Below are positions 41,668-50,512 of a stretch of 64,000 nt of DNA, in pieces. Numbering within the stretch: the stretch's first letter is position 1; each line of letters begins with the position of its first letter. The stretch is taken from assembly GCA_964410485.1 (NCBI GenBank), contig CAYPHJ010000002.1, positions 1-64,000 of the forward strand, read 5' to 3'. Below the pieces are notes generated by a model that was given only the letters and a program-made list of their open reading frames with translations, had not been told where the DNA came from and did not search any database. The position numbers and the translations under genes were made by a program. The stretch is from CAYPHJ01 sp964410485. Lineage in GTDB: Bacteria > Desulfobacterota > Binatia > UBA9968.

Positions 41668-44600
41668 ATGAGTAGTTTCGACGAGACAGTCAATTTTCAC
41701 CCCGTTGTCTGGCGCTGGTTTAGCCGGCGTTTCAATGCGCCCACCCCGCCGCAGAGACAGGGGTGGGAAGCTATCGCTTCGGGGCGGTCCACCTTGATTG
41801 CCGCGCCAACCGGTTCGGGTAAAACGCTGGCGGCGTTTCTCTGGTCGATCGACCGCCTGGTGCAAAAAGCCCTGAGCGGCGAGCTTCGGGACGCGACCCA
41901 GGTCGTGTACGTGTCACCGCTGAAAGCGCTCGGCAATGATATTGCGATCAATCTGCAAACTCCGCTGGCGGAAATTTTTCAACTCGCCTGGTCGGAGGGC
42001 TATATTCTTCCCGAGATCCGTGTGGCGGTCCGCTCGGGTGACACGCCTTCCCAGGAACGGCAGTCCATGGTGCACAAACCGCCGCACATTCTGATTACGA
42101 CCCCCGAGTCGCTGTACATTCTTCTCACCTCCGAGCGGAGCCGCCGGTTTCTCAAAACTACTGAGACGGTCATTTTGGATGAGATCCATGCCGTAGCGCA
42201 AGACAAACGGGGCGCGCATCTGGCGCTTTCCGTGGAACGGCTGGAGGAGTTGGCTGGCAAACCGCTGCAACGCGTCGGGCTAAGCGCCACGCAAAAGCCT
42301 CTCGACGAGGTAGCCCGGCTGTTGGTAGGGAACCCGACGGATGGCGATGGCAAGTCGCCCTGCTCTGTCATCGATGTGGGCCATCAACGGCATTTGGACC
42401 TGCAGATTGAGCTGCCGGATCAGGAACTCGGCGCCATCGTCACCCACGATTTATGGGCCGGCGTCTATGAGAGAATCGTTGCGCAGGTGAAGGCGCACCG
42501 TACCACACTCGTGTTCGTCAACACCCGGCGCCTGGTGGAACGTGTAGCGCACCAGTTGAGCGAACGACTGGGAGCAGGCAAGGTGGGCGCCCATCACGGA
42601 AGTCTTTCGCGCCAGACCCGGCTCGATGTCGAGTCGAAGCTCAAGTCAGGGGTCCTGCCGGTAGTGGTCGCTACGGCATCGCTGGAGTTGGGCATCGATA
42701 TCGGTCATGTGGATGCCGTGTGTCACATCGGCTCGCCGCGCAGCTTGAGCGTTTTGCTCCAGCGCGTTGGCCGCTCCGGCCATTGGCTGGGGGCAGTGCC
42801 CAAAGGCATTTTCTATCCGCTTACGCGCGACGATCTTCTTCAGTCGGTGGCGGCAATCCGGGCAGTGAGGCAAGGACAACTGGACAGGCTCTGTATTCCC
42901 GAAAAGCCGCTCGATATTCTGGCTCAGCAGATGGTGGCGATCGTGGCCAGCGTGGCGCCTGAAGGAAGACCGTCGACCGAAGACGGACGACCGACGCCAA
43001 ACAACGGGACCGCGGGCGGACAGTCGACCAGCGACGATTTCCGGTCAAACGAAGCGACTCGTGAGGCCGGCAAGCCGGGCCTTTCTGAGGAGACCTTGTG
43101 GAGTCTGGTGCGTCGCGCCTATCCTTACCGCAATTTGACCCGCGAAGAGTTCGAGCAAACTCTCGAGATGCTCTCCGAAGGCATTGCCACGCGCAAAGGC
43201 CGGCGCAGCGCTTACATTCACCGCGACCGCATCAACGGCGTATTGAGGCCGCGGCGCGGTGCCCGATTGGCGGCAATCACCAGCGGCGGTGCAATACCGG
43301 ATACGGCCGACTACGACGTCATTCAATTTCCGGATGAAACCTTTGTCGGCAAGGTAAATGAGGACTTCGCCATTGAGAGTTTGGCGGGGGATATCTTTTT
43401 ACTGGGCAATCGTTCCTGGCGTATTCGCCGGGTCGGGTCAGGGAAGGTCTGGGTCGAAGACGCTGAAGGCTTACCGCCCAGCGTGCCCTTTTGGCTTGGT
43501 GAAGCGCCGGCGCGCACTCGTGAGTTGTCGGCCGCGGTTTCCACGTTGCGCCAGGAAGTCTATGACCGGCTCGAAGATCCGGGAGAGGCCAAAAGATGGT
43601 TGTTGGCCGGTGCCATACCATTGGCCGCGGCCGAGCAAGTCCTTGGCTACATCGAAGAAACCGCAGCCGTCTTGGGCTCGATTCCGGTGCAGCATCGAAT
43701 CATTGCGGAGCGGTTTTTTGACGAAGCCGGCGGCATGCAGTTGGTTATCCATTCACCCTGGGGTGGCAGAATCAACCGCGCCTGGGGGATGGCGCTGCGC
43801 AAACGGTTTTGCCTGAACTTTGATCGTGAACTACAAGCTGCGGCAACCGACGATGGCATTGTGCTGTCCCTGGTGGAGCAACATTCCTTTCCGGTTTCCG
43901 ATGTCTTTCAGATGCTGCAACCGGCCGTACTCGAGCGCGCGCTGACGCAGGCGCTGCTTGCCTCGCCCTTCTTCACCAATCGTTGGCGTTGGAACGCTAC
44001 GAGGGCGCTGGCAGTGATGCGCCAGAGCGGCGGAAAAAAAGTTCCAGTGGCTCTGCAGCGCATGCGCGCCGAAGATCTACTGGCCGCTGTTTTTCCGGAG
44101 CAGGTGATGTGCCAGGACAATCGCTCCGGACCCGTTGAAATTCCGGATCATCCGCTTGTGAAGGAAACGCTGCACGATTGTCTTCATGAAGCGATGGATC
44201 TCGATGGCCTGACAGAGATCCTCGAGCTTATCAGAAAAGGCGAAATCCGCACGAGCGCCGTGGATACGCCGGCGCCTTCGCCGATGGCTCATGAAATCCT
44301 GAACGCGAATCCATACGCCTTTCTTGATGATGCGCCGCTGGAGGAGCGACGAGCACGCGCCGTATCACTACGGCGGGTGGAGCCGGCCCTGGGTCGCGAT
44401 CTGGGTCGCCTCGATCCACAAGCCATCGAAGAGGTCCGTCGGCAAGCGTGGCCGGATATTCGAAACGCGGACGAGCTTCACGATTTTTTGCTCAGCGTTT
44501 GCCTGCTGCCCCTGAGCGAACAGGACGAGTGGGCCCAATTTGCGCCGGAGCTGCTTCAGACAAGAAGAGCAACGATTGCCACATGGCCCGCCACGCCCGC

Positions 44601-46116
44601 TCAAGTACCGATGCGGGGTTATGTGGCGGCCGAACGTTGGGTGGTGACAAAGGCGGCCATTGGCGAGGCTGAGAGCGATCCGCCGGTGGTCTTGCCAACC
44701 GGCTGGTCTCGCGACGTCATTCCCCAAGAGGCGGCAGTGCGAAAGATCGTTCAGGGCTGGATGGAGGTGCTGGGACCTGTGACAGTACCCGCGCTGGCGC
44801 AACGATTGGGATTGGCGGGAGCGAAAATCGAAGCGGCTTTGCTGGCGCTCGAAGGCGATGGAGTGGTGTTGCGCGGCGAGTTTACCGGCAGCCCCACTGG
44901 CGGATTGGAGTGGTGCGACCGGGCGCTCCTTGCGCGCATCCATCGCTTGACATTGGGACGGATGCGCAGGGAGATCGAAGCGGTTTCGCCCGCGGACTTC
45001 ATGCAATTTCTCCTGGTATGGCAGCACGTCTCTCCGGGTACCCAGTTGCGCGGACGCGAGGGAGTTTTGGAAGTCATCCGCCAGCTTCAAGGGTTGGAGC
45101 TGCCGGCGCCGGCCTGGGAGCAATTCGTTCTGCCGGCACGAGTCAAAGAGTACGATCCTTCGGATCTGGAAAATCTTTGCCTCGCCGGTTCGGTGACTTG
45201 GGGTCGTCTGCGTCCCAATATAGAGCAGCCCGAAACAGATGCATCGAGCCAGACAGTCAAGCGCCGCCGCCGGCGCTTCCTGGCGCCGACTCGAACCGCG
45301 CCAATTTCATTTTTGCTGCGCGAGGAGCTGGACTTTTTTCTCGAAGGTTTGCTTCTCGCATGGGATGAGGCGAGAGACCTTTCTACCGCCGCGCGCGAAG
45401 TCGGGCGCTATCTTGAACGCCGCGGCGCCTCATTTTTGAACGACATTGCGCGGGCGACGGGTTTGCTTAAAGTCAAAACCGAAGAAGCTCTTTGGCAGCT
45501 TGTCGCCCATGGCTACGCCACTGGGGACGGCATTGCAGGTTTGCGCGTCCTCCTGACGCCCGCTGCAAAGAGATTGACCGGCCGCCGCCGGCTTCGCGTT
45601 ATCGCCGGAGGTCGCGCAGCGGAGCGCTTGATGCCGGTCGGGCGTTGGTCGCTGTGGCGGGAGATAAACCATGACACGGAGCTCAGTCCCGAGCAAATCG
45701 CCGAGCGCCGTGCGTGGCAGCTCCTCCGCCGCTACGGGATCGTCATTCGCGAGTTGCTGGCGCGTGAGTCGTCGGCGCCCCCATGGAGAAGTCTACTTAA
45801 GATTTACCGCCGGCTGGAAGCCAGAGGAGAGATTCGCGGCGGTCGGTTCGTCAACGGATTTGTCGGCGAGCAGTTTGCTCTTCCCGAAGCCGTGGAAAGA
45901 TTGCGCGAGTTACGGCGCGACAAACATGACAACGAGCCGGTGCTCCTGAGCAGCGCCGACCCGCTTAATCTAGTCGGCATTTTGACACCCGGATCGCGCT
46001 TGTCCCCCTATTCAACCCAGGTTATTGCTTACCGCAAGGGGATTTCGGTTGATACCGGTCCGCTCGCCGCGGTGATGAGCAGGCTGCAGAACGGCGAAGC
46101 CGAGACCGCAGAATAA
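41668..46116 (+). CDS. lhr: Large Lhr-family DEAD/DEAH-box helicase
   Basis: 1482 residues. The superfamily 2 core has Walker A APTGSGKT near residue 47, DEIH near residue 171, SAT in GLSATQKP, and the C-terminal motif QRVGRSGH near residue 365. A WH domain and the long Lhr-CTD follow (IPDTADYDVIQFPDE, then CTD segments to the end). Lhr unwinds DNA/RNA 3' to 5' and is linked to DNA repair; some Lhr-CTD proteins belong to the Lhr-Core plus CTD class seen here. A 30-40-residue polar insert, GRPSTEDGRPTPNN onward (about residues 432-467), interrupts the linker after the helicase core; its DNA resembles a dispersed repeat. Single-gene unit before an MBL-fold gene. Confidence 0.93.
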   Translation: MSSFDETVNFHPVVWRWFSRRFNAPTPPQRQGWEAIASGRSTLIAAPTGSGKTLAAFLWSIDRLVQKALSGELRDATQVVYVSPLKALGNDIAINLQTPLAEIFQLAWSEGYILPEIRVAVRSGDTPSQERQSMVHKPPHILITTPESLYILLTSERSRRFLKTTETVILDEIHAVAQDKRGAHLALSVERLEELAGKPLQRVGLSATQKPLDEVARLLVGNPTDGDGKSPCSVIDVGHQRHLDLQIELPDQELGAIVTHDLWAGVYERIVAQVKAHRTTLVFVNTRRLVERVAHQLSERLGAGKVGAHHGSLSRQTRLDVESKLKSGVLPVVVATASLELGIDIGHVDAVCHIGSPRSLSVLLQRVGRSGHWLGAVPKGIFYPLTRDDLLQSVAAIRAVRQGQLDRLCIPEKPLDILAQQMVAIVASVAPEGRPSTEDGRPTPNNGTAGGQSTSDDFRSNEATREAGKPGLSEETLWSLVRRAYPYRNLTREEFEQTLEMLSEGIATRKGRRSAYIHRDRINGVLRPRRGARLAAITSGGAIPDTADYDVIQFPDETFVGKVNEDFAIESLAGDIFLLGNRSWRIRRVGSGKVWVEDAEGLPPSVPFWLGEAPARTRELSAAVSTLRQEVYDRLEDPGEAKRWLLAGAIPLAAAEQVLGYIEETAAVLGSIPVQHRIIAERFFDEAGGMQLVIHSPWGGRINRAWGMALRKRFCLNFDRELQAAATDDGIVLSLVEQHSFPVSDVFQMLQPAVLERALTQALLASPFFTNRWRWNATRALAVMRQSGGKKVPVALQRMRAEDLLAAVFPEQVMCQDNRSGPVEIPDHPLVKETLHDCLHEAMDLDGLTEILELIRKGEIRTSAVDTPAPSPMAHEILNANPYAFLDDAPLEERRARAVSLRRVEPALGRDLGRLDPQAIEEVRRQAWPDIRNADELHDFLLSVCLLPLSEQDEWAQFAPELLQTRRATIATWPATPAQVPMRGYVAAERWVVTKAAIGEAESDPPVVLPTGWSRDVIPQEAAVRKIVQGWMEVLGPVTVPALAQRLGLAGAKIEAALLALEGDGVVLRGEFTGSPTGGLEWCDRALLARIHRLTLGRMRREIEAVSPADFMQFLLVWQHVSPGTQLRGREGVLEVIRQLQGLELPAPAWEQFVLPARVKEYDPSDLENLCLAGSVTWGRLRPNIEQPETDASSQTVKRRRRRFLAPTRTAPISFLLREELDFFLEGLLLAWDEARDLSTAAREVGRYLERRGASFLNDIARATGLLKVKTEEALWQLVAHGYATGDGIAGLRVLLTPAAKRLTGRRRLRVIAGGRAAERLMPVGRWSLWREINHDTELSPEQIAERRAWQLLRRYGIVIRELLARESSAPPWRSLLKIYRRLEARGEIRGGRFVNGFVGEQFALPEAVERLRELRRDKHDNEPVLLSSADPLNLVGILTPGSRLSPYSTQVIAYRKGISVDTGPLAAVMSRLQNGEAETAE
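42964..43072. repeat. Repeat-like in-frame tract inside lhr
   Basis: GACCGTCGACCGAAGACGG and ACGACCGACGCC within the coding sequence resemble the intergenic tract at 13551-13580. The encoded stretch is polar (Gly, Pro, Ser, Thr, Asp, Asn) and falls in a linker. The right boundary is not defined by a clean inverted repeat, so the limits are approximate. Confidence 0.45.
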
Positions 46117-46219
46117 CAATGGACACGTAGGCGGCAACGGCGCGAACAAGTCCGAAACGGGGACCTTACCACTGAGATCCTAGCGCGGCAGAGCCGCAAC
46201 CCAAGAGGAAAGAACACGT

Positions 46220-46306
46220 CACCACGAAGGCCACGAAGAGCGCGAAGAAAGAAATTTGTTTTTATAACTCCTTTCCGAACTTCGTGACCTTCGTGTGCTT
46301 CGTGGT
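46220..46306. repeat. CCACGAAGG palindromic repeat, third copy
   Basis: CACCACGAAGGCCACGAAG (46220 onward) and ACTTCGTGACCTTCGTG with TGCTTCGTGGT (to 46306) are inverted arms around an A/T-rich loop. It is the clearest copy of the family, immediately upstream of the MBL-fold gene. Confidence 0.85.
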
Positions 46307-46341
46307 AGGAGTGTATCTACATCAATCAGGAGGAGTTTCCT

Positions 46342-47133
46342 ATGGAAGTTTGTTTTCTCGGCACCGGCGCGCCCTATCCCGATCCACTGCGCGGGAGTTC
46401 GGCAATTCTCGTTGATGTTGCGTCTTCCCGGCTCTTGCTCGATTGTGGCAGGGCTTGTGTTCAACAGATGGCGCGCCTTCGTATCGAGCCGGCCACTGTG
46501 ACGCATTGCTTTCTCACTCATGGCCACTACGATCACGTGGCCGATTATGCATTGCTGGTATTGACCTCCTGGAGGTTCGGCAGATCTCACACGTTGCAAG
46601 TGTACGGACCACCCGGTACTCGCGCGATGTCGGATGCGTTGTTCCACGAAGCGTACAAGATCGACATTACGGCGCGCAAAATGCTGAACAAATCGGAAGC
46701 GGCATCGGACATCAACATCAAAGTCACTGAAATGCGGGACGGCTCGGTTGCGGAAGGAGAGGGATGGCGAGTACGCGCCGTAGAGGTGGCGCACTGGCCG
46801 ATCCCGCTATCTCTGGGTTTTCTTATTGAGGGGGAAGGCAAACGGGTGTTTTTTACAGGCGATACATCTCCCTGTGACGCCGTCAGAGAAGGCGCGGGCG
46901 GTGTTGATATGTTGATTCATGAAGCGATGTATTTCTCGCCCGAATCCGGACACTACCGAAGCCACAGTCATCCTGAGCGCGTCGGTGAAGTGGCGCGCCA
47001 AGCCGGAGTGGGCCAGCTTGTTTTGACACACCTGCAACCCAACACCGAAAAAGGAAGACTGTTGACCGACGCTAGCAAACACTACGCGCGGCAGATCGTC
47101 ATGGCCGCCGACCAGATGCGCCTGGTCGTGTAG
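46342..47133 (+). CDS. Metallo-beta-lactamase-fold hydrolase (RNase Z-like)
   Basis: 263 residues. The zinc motif THGHYDHVAD is near residue 57, with the N-terminal FLGTGAPYPDP and DCGRACVQQM typical of the RNase Z/ElaC branch. FFTGDTSPCD holds the bridging aspartate, and SHSHPERVGEVA and LTHLQPN complete the metal ligands. The long exosite arm of true tRNase Z is not evident, so tRNA 3' processing is not assured; a phosphodiesterase or arylsulfatase-like role is also possible. SD AGGAGGAG precedes the ATG. Confidence 0.85.
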   Translation: MEVCFLGTGAPYPDPLRGSSAILVDVASSRLLLDCGRACVQQMARLRIEPATVTHCFLTHGHYDHVADYALLVLTSWRFGRSHTLQVYGPPGTRAMSDALFHEAYKIDITARKMLNKSEAASDINIKVTEMRDGSVAEGEGWRVRAVEVAHWPIPLSLGFLIEGEGKRVFFTGDTSPCDAVREGAGGVDMLIHEAMYFSPESGHYRSHSHPERVGEVARQAGVGQLVLTHLQPNTEKGRLLTDASKHYARQIVMAADQMRLVV

Positions 47134-47204
47134 CGTTTAACAGATGCAGGGGCAATCGCCTGTGATCGCCCTCTCTTTACGCCCGCGGCGGTTATCTCAT
47201 AGGC

Positions 47205-47489
47205 CTATCGGGTGCCGCCGTTCACCGCGCCGCCCGAATTCGCCATGACCTCTTTGAGGATCCTGATTTCGACCACCTCTTCCTGCAGTCGCGTCAGTCC
47301 TTCTTTGGCGCGATGAATTTCATTCAGCAGGTTGTCCAACTCTCCCATCGAGATGGATTCGAGGGTTTCACGAATCTTGCGATTCAGTCCGAAAAGATTT
47401 TGCACGCCGCCATGATCCGATATCTTGGTATCGATATCGAAGTAAAGCCGCGTCACGTTCTCCATTTGGTTCTTGACTTCGTCCACCAT
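47205..47489 (-). CDS. Small coiled-coil protein of unknown function
   Basis: 94 residues, almost entirely helical in composition with heptad-like Leu/Ile spacing (FGLNRKIRETLESISMGELD and LNEIHRAKEGLTRLQEEV) and a glycine-rich end. No membrane helix or known motif. AGGAGGA lies directly in front of ATG-GTG, so initiation may be at the GTG one codon downstream. It is divergent from the molybdopterin-subunit gene. Confidence 0.6.
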   Translation of the reverse strand: MVDEVKNQMENVTRLYFDIDTKISDHGGVQNLFGLNRKIRETLESISMGELDNLLNEIHRAKEGLTRLQEEVVEIRILKEVMANSGGAVNGGTR

Positions 47490-47681
47490 TCCTCCTGTGC
47501 CCTTGCGGGAAATGTTGTTTTTATTGTAACTAGCAGAAAATATCGATTTGGTCAGAGTGACTGAGACGAATTATGTTCGCTGTCTATACACGAAAGTGAT
47601 CTCAAGCGCAAAGAAAAAATTTTACTTCTTGCCGTTTTTTAGAAATGGTTTTTCAAAAAAGTTTTTTGAAGAGGTGAGCGT

Positions 47682-49958
47682 ATGACAGAAAATCGAGTCT
47701 TGGGTATTCCGAGCCCGCGAGTCGAGGGCGAAGAGAAGGTGGGCGGAAAAGCCGTTTATGCCGTCGACGTCGTATTGCCGGGAATGCTTTGGGTAAAGGT
47801 CATTCGCAGCCCCATAGCTCACGGCCGGATCAAGCGCATTGACTTGTCAAAGGCGCATGCCGTTGCGAGAGTCAACACGATCCTAACCGGGCAGGATCTT
47901 GCGGGCATCAGGATTGGCAAGAAGGTCGTCGATATGCCTATCCTGGCCGATGGCGTTGTTCGCTACATTGGTGAAAAAGTGGCTGCTGTGGCGGCAGAAA
48001 CGGAAGAGGTGGCGGAGCGCGCAGCGGAGTTGGTCGAGGTTGAGTACGAAGAGTTGCCGACAGTAATCGATCCCGTCGATGCCATGCTTCCTTCGGCGCC
48101 GCTGTTACATCCCACGCTTGCCGAATATAAAGGGCTGCTGCACCCAATCGAGACGCCGAGCAATGTCTTTGTCCATTTGACCTGGAAGAAAGGTGATGTC
48201 GAGGAGGGGTTCAGGCAGTCCGATGTGATTGTCGAAAACAGTTTCGAGGTGCCAGCAGTCCATCAGGGCTACATCGAGCCCCACTCGTGTGTTGTAAGGG
48301 TAAACGGTGATGACTCCGCGGACGTCTGGGCGTCGACCAAAAGCCCGTTCGCGATGCGTGAGCAAGTCGGCAGTGCCTTACAAATTTCACCAGGCGCGCT
48401 TGTCATCCACCCCTGTTATGTCGGCGGCGATTTTGGTGGCAAGGGGGATGCCAACGAGGTGGCGCTTTGTTACATGCTCGCCAAACGGAGCGGCCGGCCG
48501 GTGAAATTTCTCATCGATTATACTGAAGAATTAATGGCCGGCAATCCGCGGCACGGCGCCAAGATCAGAATTAAAACCGGGGTGAAGAGGAACGGACTGC
48601 TCATCGCACAGCAAATCGAATACGTCTTCGACAGCGGCGCTTACGGCGCGTACCGGCCTCAGGGCTACCTGGTCGGCGCGCACGATGCATCCGGTCCCTA
48701 CCGCATTCCGAATACCTATATCGAGGAGAAATACGTCTACACCAACAAATTTCCGTGCGGTTACATGCGCGCTCCCGGCCATCCGCAGGGTGCGTTTGCG
48801 AGCGAGAGCCAGGCGGATATCGTGGCGAAGACGCTGGGAATGGATCCGGCCGAGTACAGACGCATGAACTTTATGCAGGACGGCGACCGCTTCCCCGTGG
48901 GGGAAAGCATCGCTCACGTGAAGGCCACCGAGACATTGAAGATGGCGCTGGAGGAGTCCGGTTATTACGACAAGAAGCCAAAGAATGTCGGCCGTGGCTG
49001 TGCCGTCGGTAATTGGGTGTCAAAAGGCGGCGAGTCTTACGCTTTCGTGAAGATCGATGACAAGGGCGACATTACGTTGTCGACAGCGGTAACGGACACG
49101 GGTCCGGGCGCGTACACGATCATGCGCCAGATCGTAAGCGAAGAGCTCAAGGTGCCGCTGGATGCGATCAAAATGGAGATTGTCGATACGACCAGGGTGG
49201 TCAAAGACACCGGCGTGCGCGGCAGCAGCAGCACGCGGGTGCATGGTGGATCGGCATTGGAGGCGGCAAAGAACGCGCGCCAGGAAATCTTGCGCGCCGC
49301 TGCCAGCGCCATGAATGCGTCGCCGGACGAGCTCATTTTGGTTGACGGTGGTGTCACACATGGCCGCGCCGAGCGGCGCATGAACTTTGCCGATATCGTG
49401 CGAGTCAACGGCAGCCCCATTGTCGTCGAAGGACACTATGCCAACATGAAAGAAGGACCGGAGACTTCCACCGTTGCACAGGTGGCGGAAGTCGAGGTGG
49501 ACGCGGAAACGGGCGAAGTCATGATCAAGCGCTTGACGACCGCCCACAACACGGGGACGGTTCTCAATCCCCTGACGCATCAGGGGCAAATCGATGGTGC
49601 GGTGATTATGGGTGTGGGTTATGGTGCGATGGAGGAGCTGATCGTGGATGACAGCGGGCGGGTGATGACGGCCAATTTGGGCGATTACAAGATTCCCAAC
49701 ATCAAGGATATTCCTCTGCTCAGGACGGCGATCTTACAGTCGAATGTCGGCAGCGGCCCCTACAACAGTATGAGCATTGGCGAGACCGCGATCATTCCCA
49801 CCGCGGCCGCGATCGCGAACGCGGTGGAGGATGCCGTCGGCGTAAGGATCAAGTCATTGCCCATTACGGCCGAGAAGGTCCTGAACGCGCTGCGCGAGCG
49901 CGAAAAGCCTCCGTCTCGGGTCTCGGGTTCCGGGTCTCACGTTGAAGAGGAGGGATAA
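47682..49958 (+). CDS. Xanthine dehydrogenase/CO dehydrogenase-family molybdopterin-binding subunit
   Basis: 758 residues, the full large subunit of the molybdenum hydroxylase family. The N-terminal domain has PRVEGEEKVGGKAVY and GEKVAAVAAET; the molybdopterin domain has GGDFGGKGDANEVAL near residue 248, DSGAYGAYRPQG and RAPGHPQGAFASESQ, and the catalytic glutamate in SIGETAIIPTAAAIANA near residue 700. The substrate is not predictable. No 2Fe-2S or FAD subunit gene flanks it, which is unusual since these are normally clustered. The last 16 residues (PPSRVSGSGSHVEEEG) are encoded by a repeat-like GGGTCTCGGGTT tract. SD GAGGTGAG. Confidence 0.93.
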   Translation: MTENRVLGIPSPRVEGEEKVGGKAVYAVDVVLPGMLWVKVIRSPIAHGRIKRIDLSKAHAVARVNTILTGQDLAGIRIGKKVVDMPILADGVVRYIGEKVAAVAAETEEVAERAAELVEVEYEELPTVIDPVDAMLPSAPLLHPTLAEYKGLLHPIETPSNVFVHLTWKKGDVEEGFRQSDVIVENSFEVPAVHQGYIEPHSCVVRVNGDDSADVWASTKSPFAMREQVGSALQISPGALVIHPCYVGGDFGGKGDANEVALCYMLAKRSGRPVKFLIDYTEELMAGNPRHGAKIRIKTGVKRNGLLIAQQIEYVFDSGAYGAYRPQGYLVGAHDASGPYRIPNTYIEEKYVYTNKFPCGYMRAPGHPQGAFASESQADIVAKTLGMDPAEYRRMNFMQDGDRFPVGESIAHVKATETLKMALEESGYYDKKPKNVGRGCAVGNWVSKGGESYAFVKIDDKGDITLSTAVTDTGPGAYTIMRQIVSEELKVPLDAIKMEIVDTTRVVKDTGVRGSSSTRVHGGSALEAAKNARQEILRAAASAMNASPDELILVDGGVTHGRAERRMNFADIVRVNGSPIVVEGHYANMKEGPETSTVAQVAEVEVDAETGEVMIKRLTTAHNTGTVLNPLTHQGQIDGAVIMGVGYGAMEELIVDDSGRVMTANLGDYKIPNIKDIPLLRTAILQSNVGSGPYNSMSIGETAIIPTAAAIANAVEDAVGVRIKSLPITAEKVLNALREREKPPSRVSGSGSHVEEEG
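49912..49940. repeat. TCTCGGGTCTCGGGTTCCGGG tract at the 3' end of the Mo-subunit gene
   Basis: The CTCGGGT unit is repeated three times in the last codons of the gene. Similar GGGTTACGAGT units (reverse strand) occur between icd and mdh. It suggests the stop codon has been moved into a repeat. Confidence 0.4.
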
Positions 49959-50120
49959 CTGGAGACTTCACACCTGAAATTCGGAACGATTGAGTGTGCC
50001 ATCGCTCCGCAGGACTCATCGCTCGATTACAGCGTGTCGCGTTTTTCCTTCTGTGCGTGAAAACCGGGCTAAGAACCAGAGAAACTATCCGTTAATGAAT
50101 CCTCAGAGTCGCTGACGTCA

Positions 50121-50501
50121 ATGGATTATGGCCGAGATCCTGCAGAGCGCGGGCTTGTCGCGCGGCTGGTCCGGGCGACTCTGATATCGCTCAAGGGACT
50201 GCGCGCTGCATTCCGTACGCAAGCGGCCTTTCGGTTGGAGCTTGTGGTCCTGCTCGCGGCAGTCCCGCTCGCGCTTATTCTCACCGGAGACCCCGTCAAG
50301 CGGATTTTGTTGATCGGGAGTTGGCTCCTGGTTATCGTCGTCGAAATCGTGAACTCGGCGATTGAAACCGTGGTGGACAGGATTGGGACAGAGCACCATG
50401 AGCTTTCGGGGCGAGCCAAAGATCTCGGATCGGCCGCGGTATTTTGCTCGATCCTGCTTTCGGCGGGAGTGTGGGCTGTTTTGCTCTTTGCGCCAGAGTG
50501 A
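50121..50501 (+). CDS. dgkA: Diacylglycerol kinase, membrane type (DgkA family)
   Basis: 126 residues with three membrane helices and the DgkA signature EIVNSAIETVVDR near residue 75, followed by SGRAKDLGSAAV. It phosphorylates diacylglycerol or undecaprenol using ATP at the inner membrane; the two activities cannot be separated here. It stands alone, 162 bp after the Mo-subunit gene, and is convergent with the hydroxyacid dehydrogenase gene 11 bp away. Confidence 0.93.
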   Translation: MDYGRDPAERGLVARLVRATLISLKGLRAAFRTQAAFRLELVVLLAAVPLALILTGDPVKRILLIGSWLLVIVVEIVNSAIETVVDRIGTEHHELSGRAKDLGSAAVFCSILLSAGVWAVLLFAPE

Positions 50502-50512
50502 TAGTCTCTGAC

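Noticed and set aside
44368..45123. Minus-strand frame of 251 codons opposite lhr
   Set aside because: Antisense shadow in GC-rich coding DNA with no ribosome site or domain.
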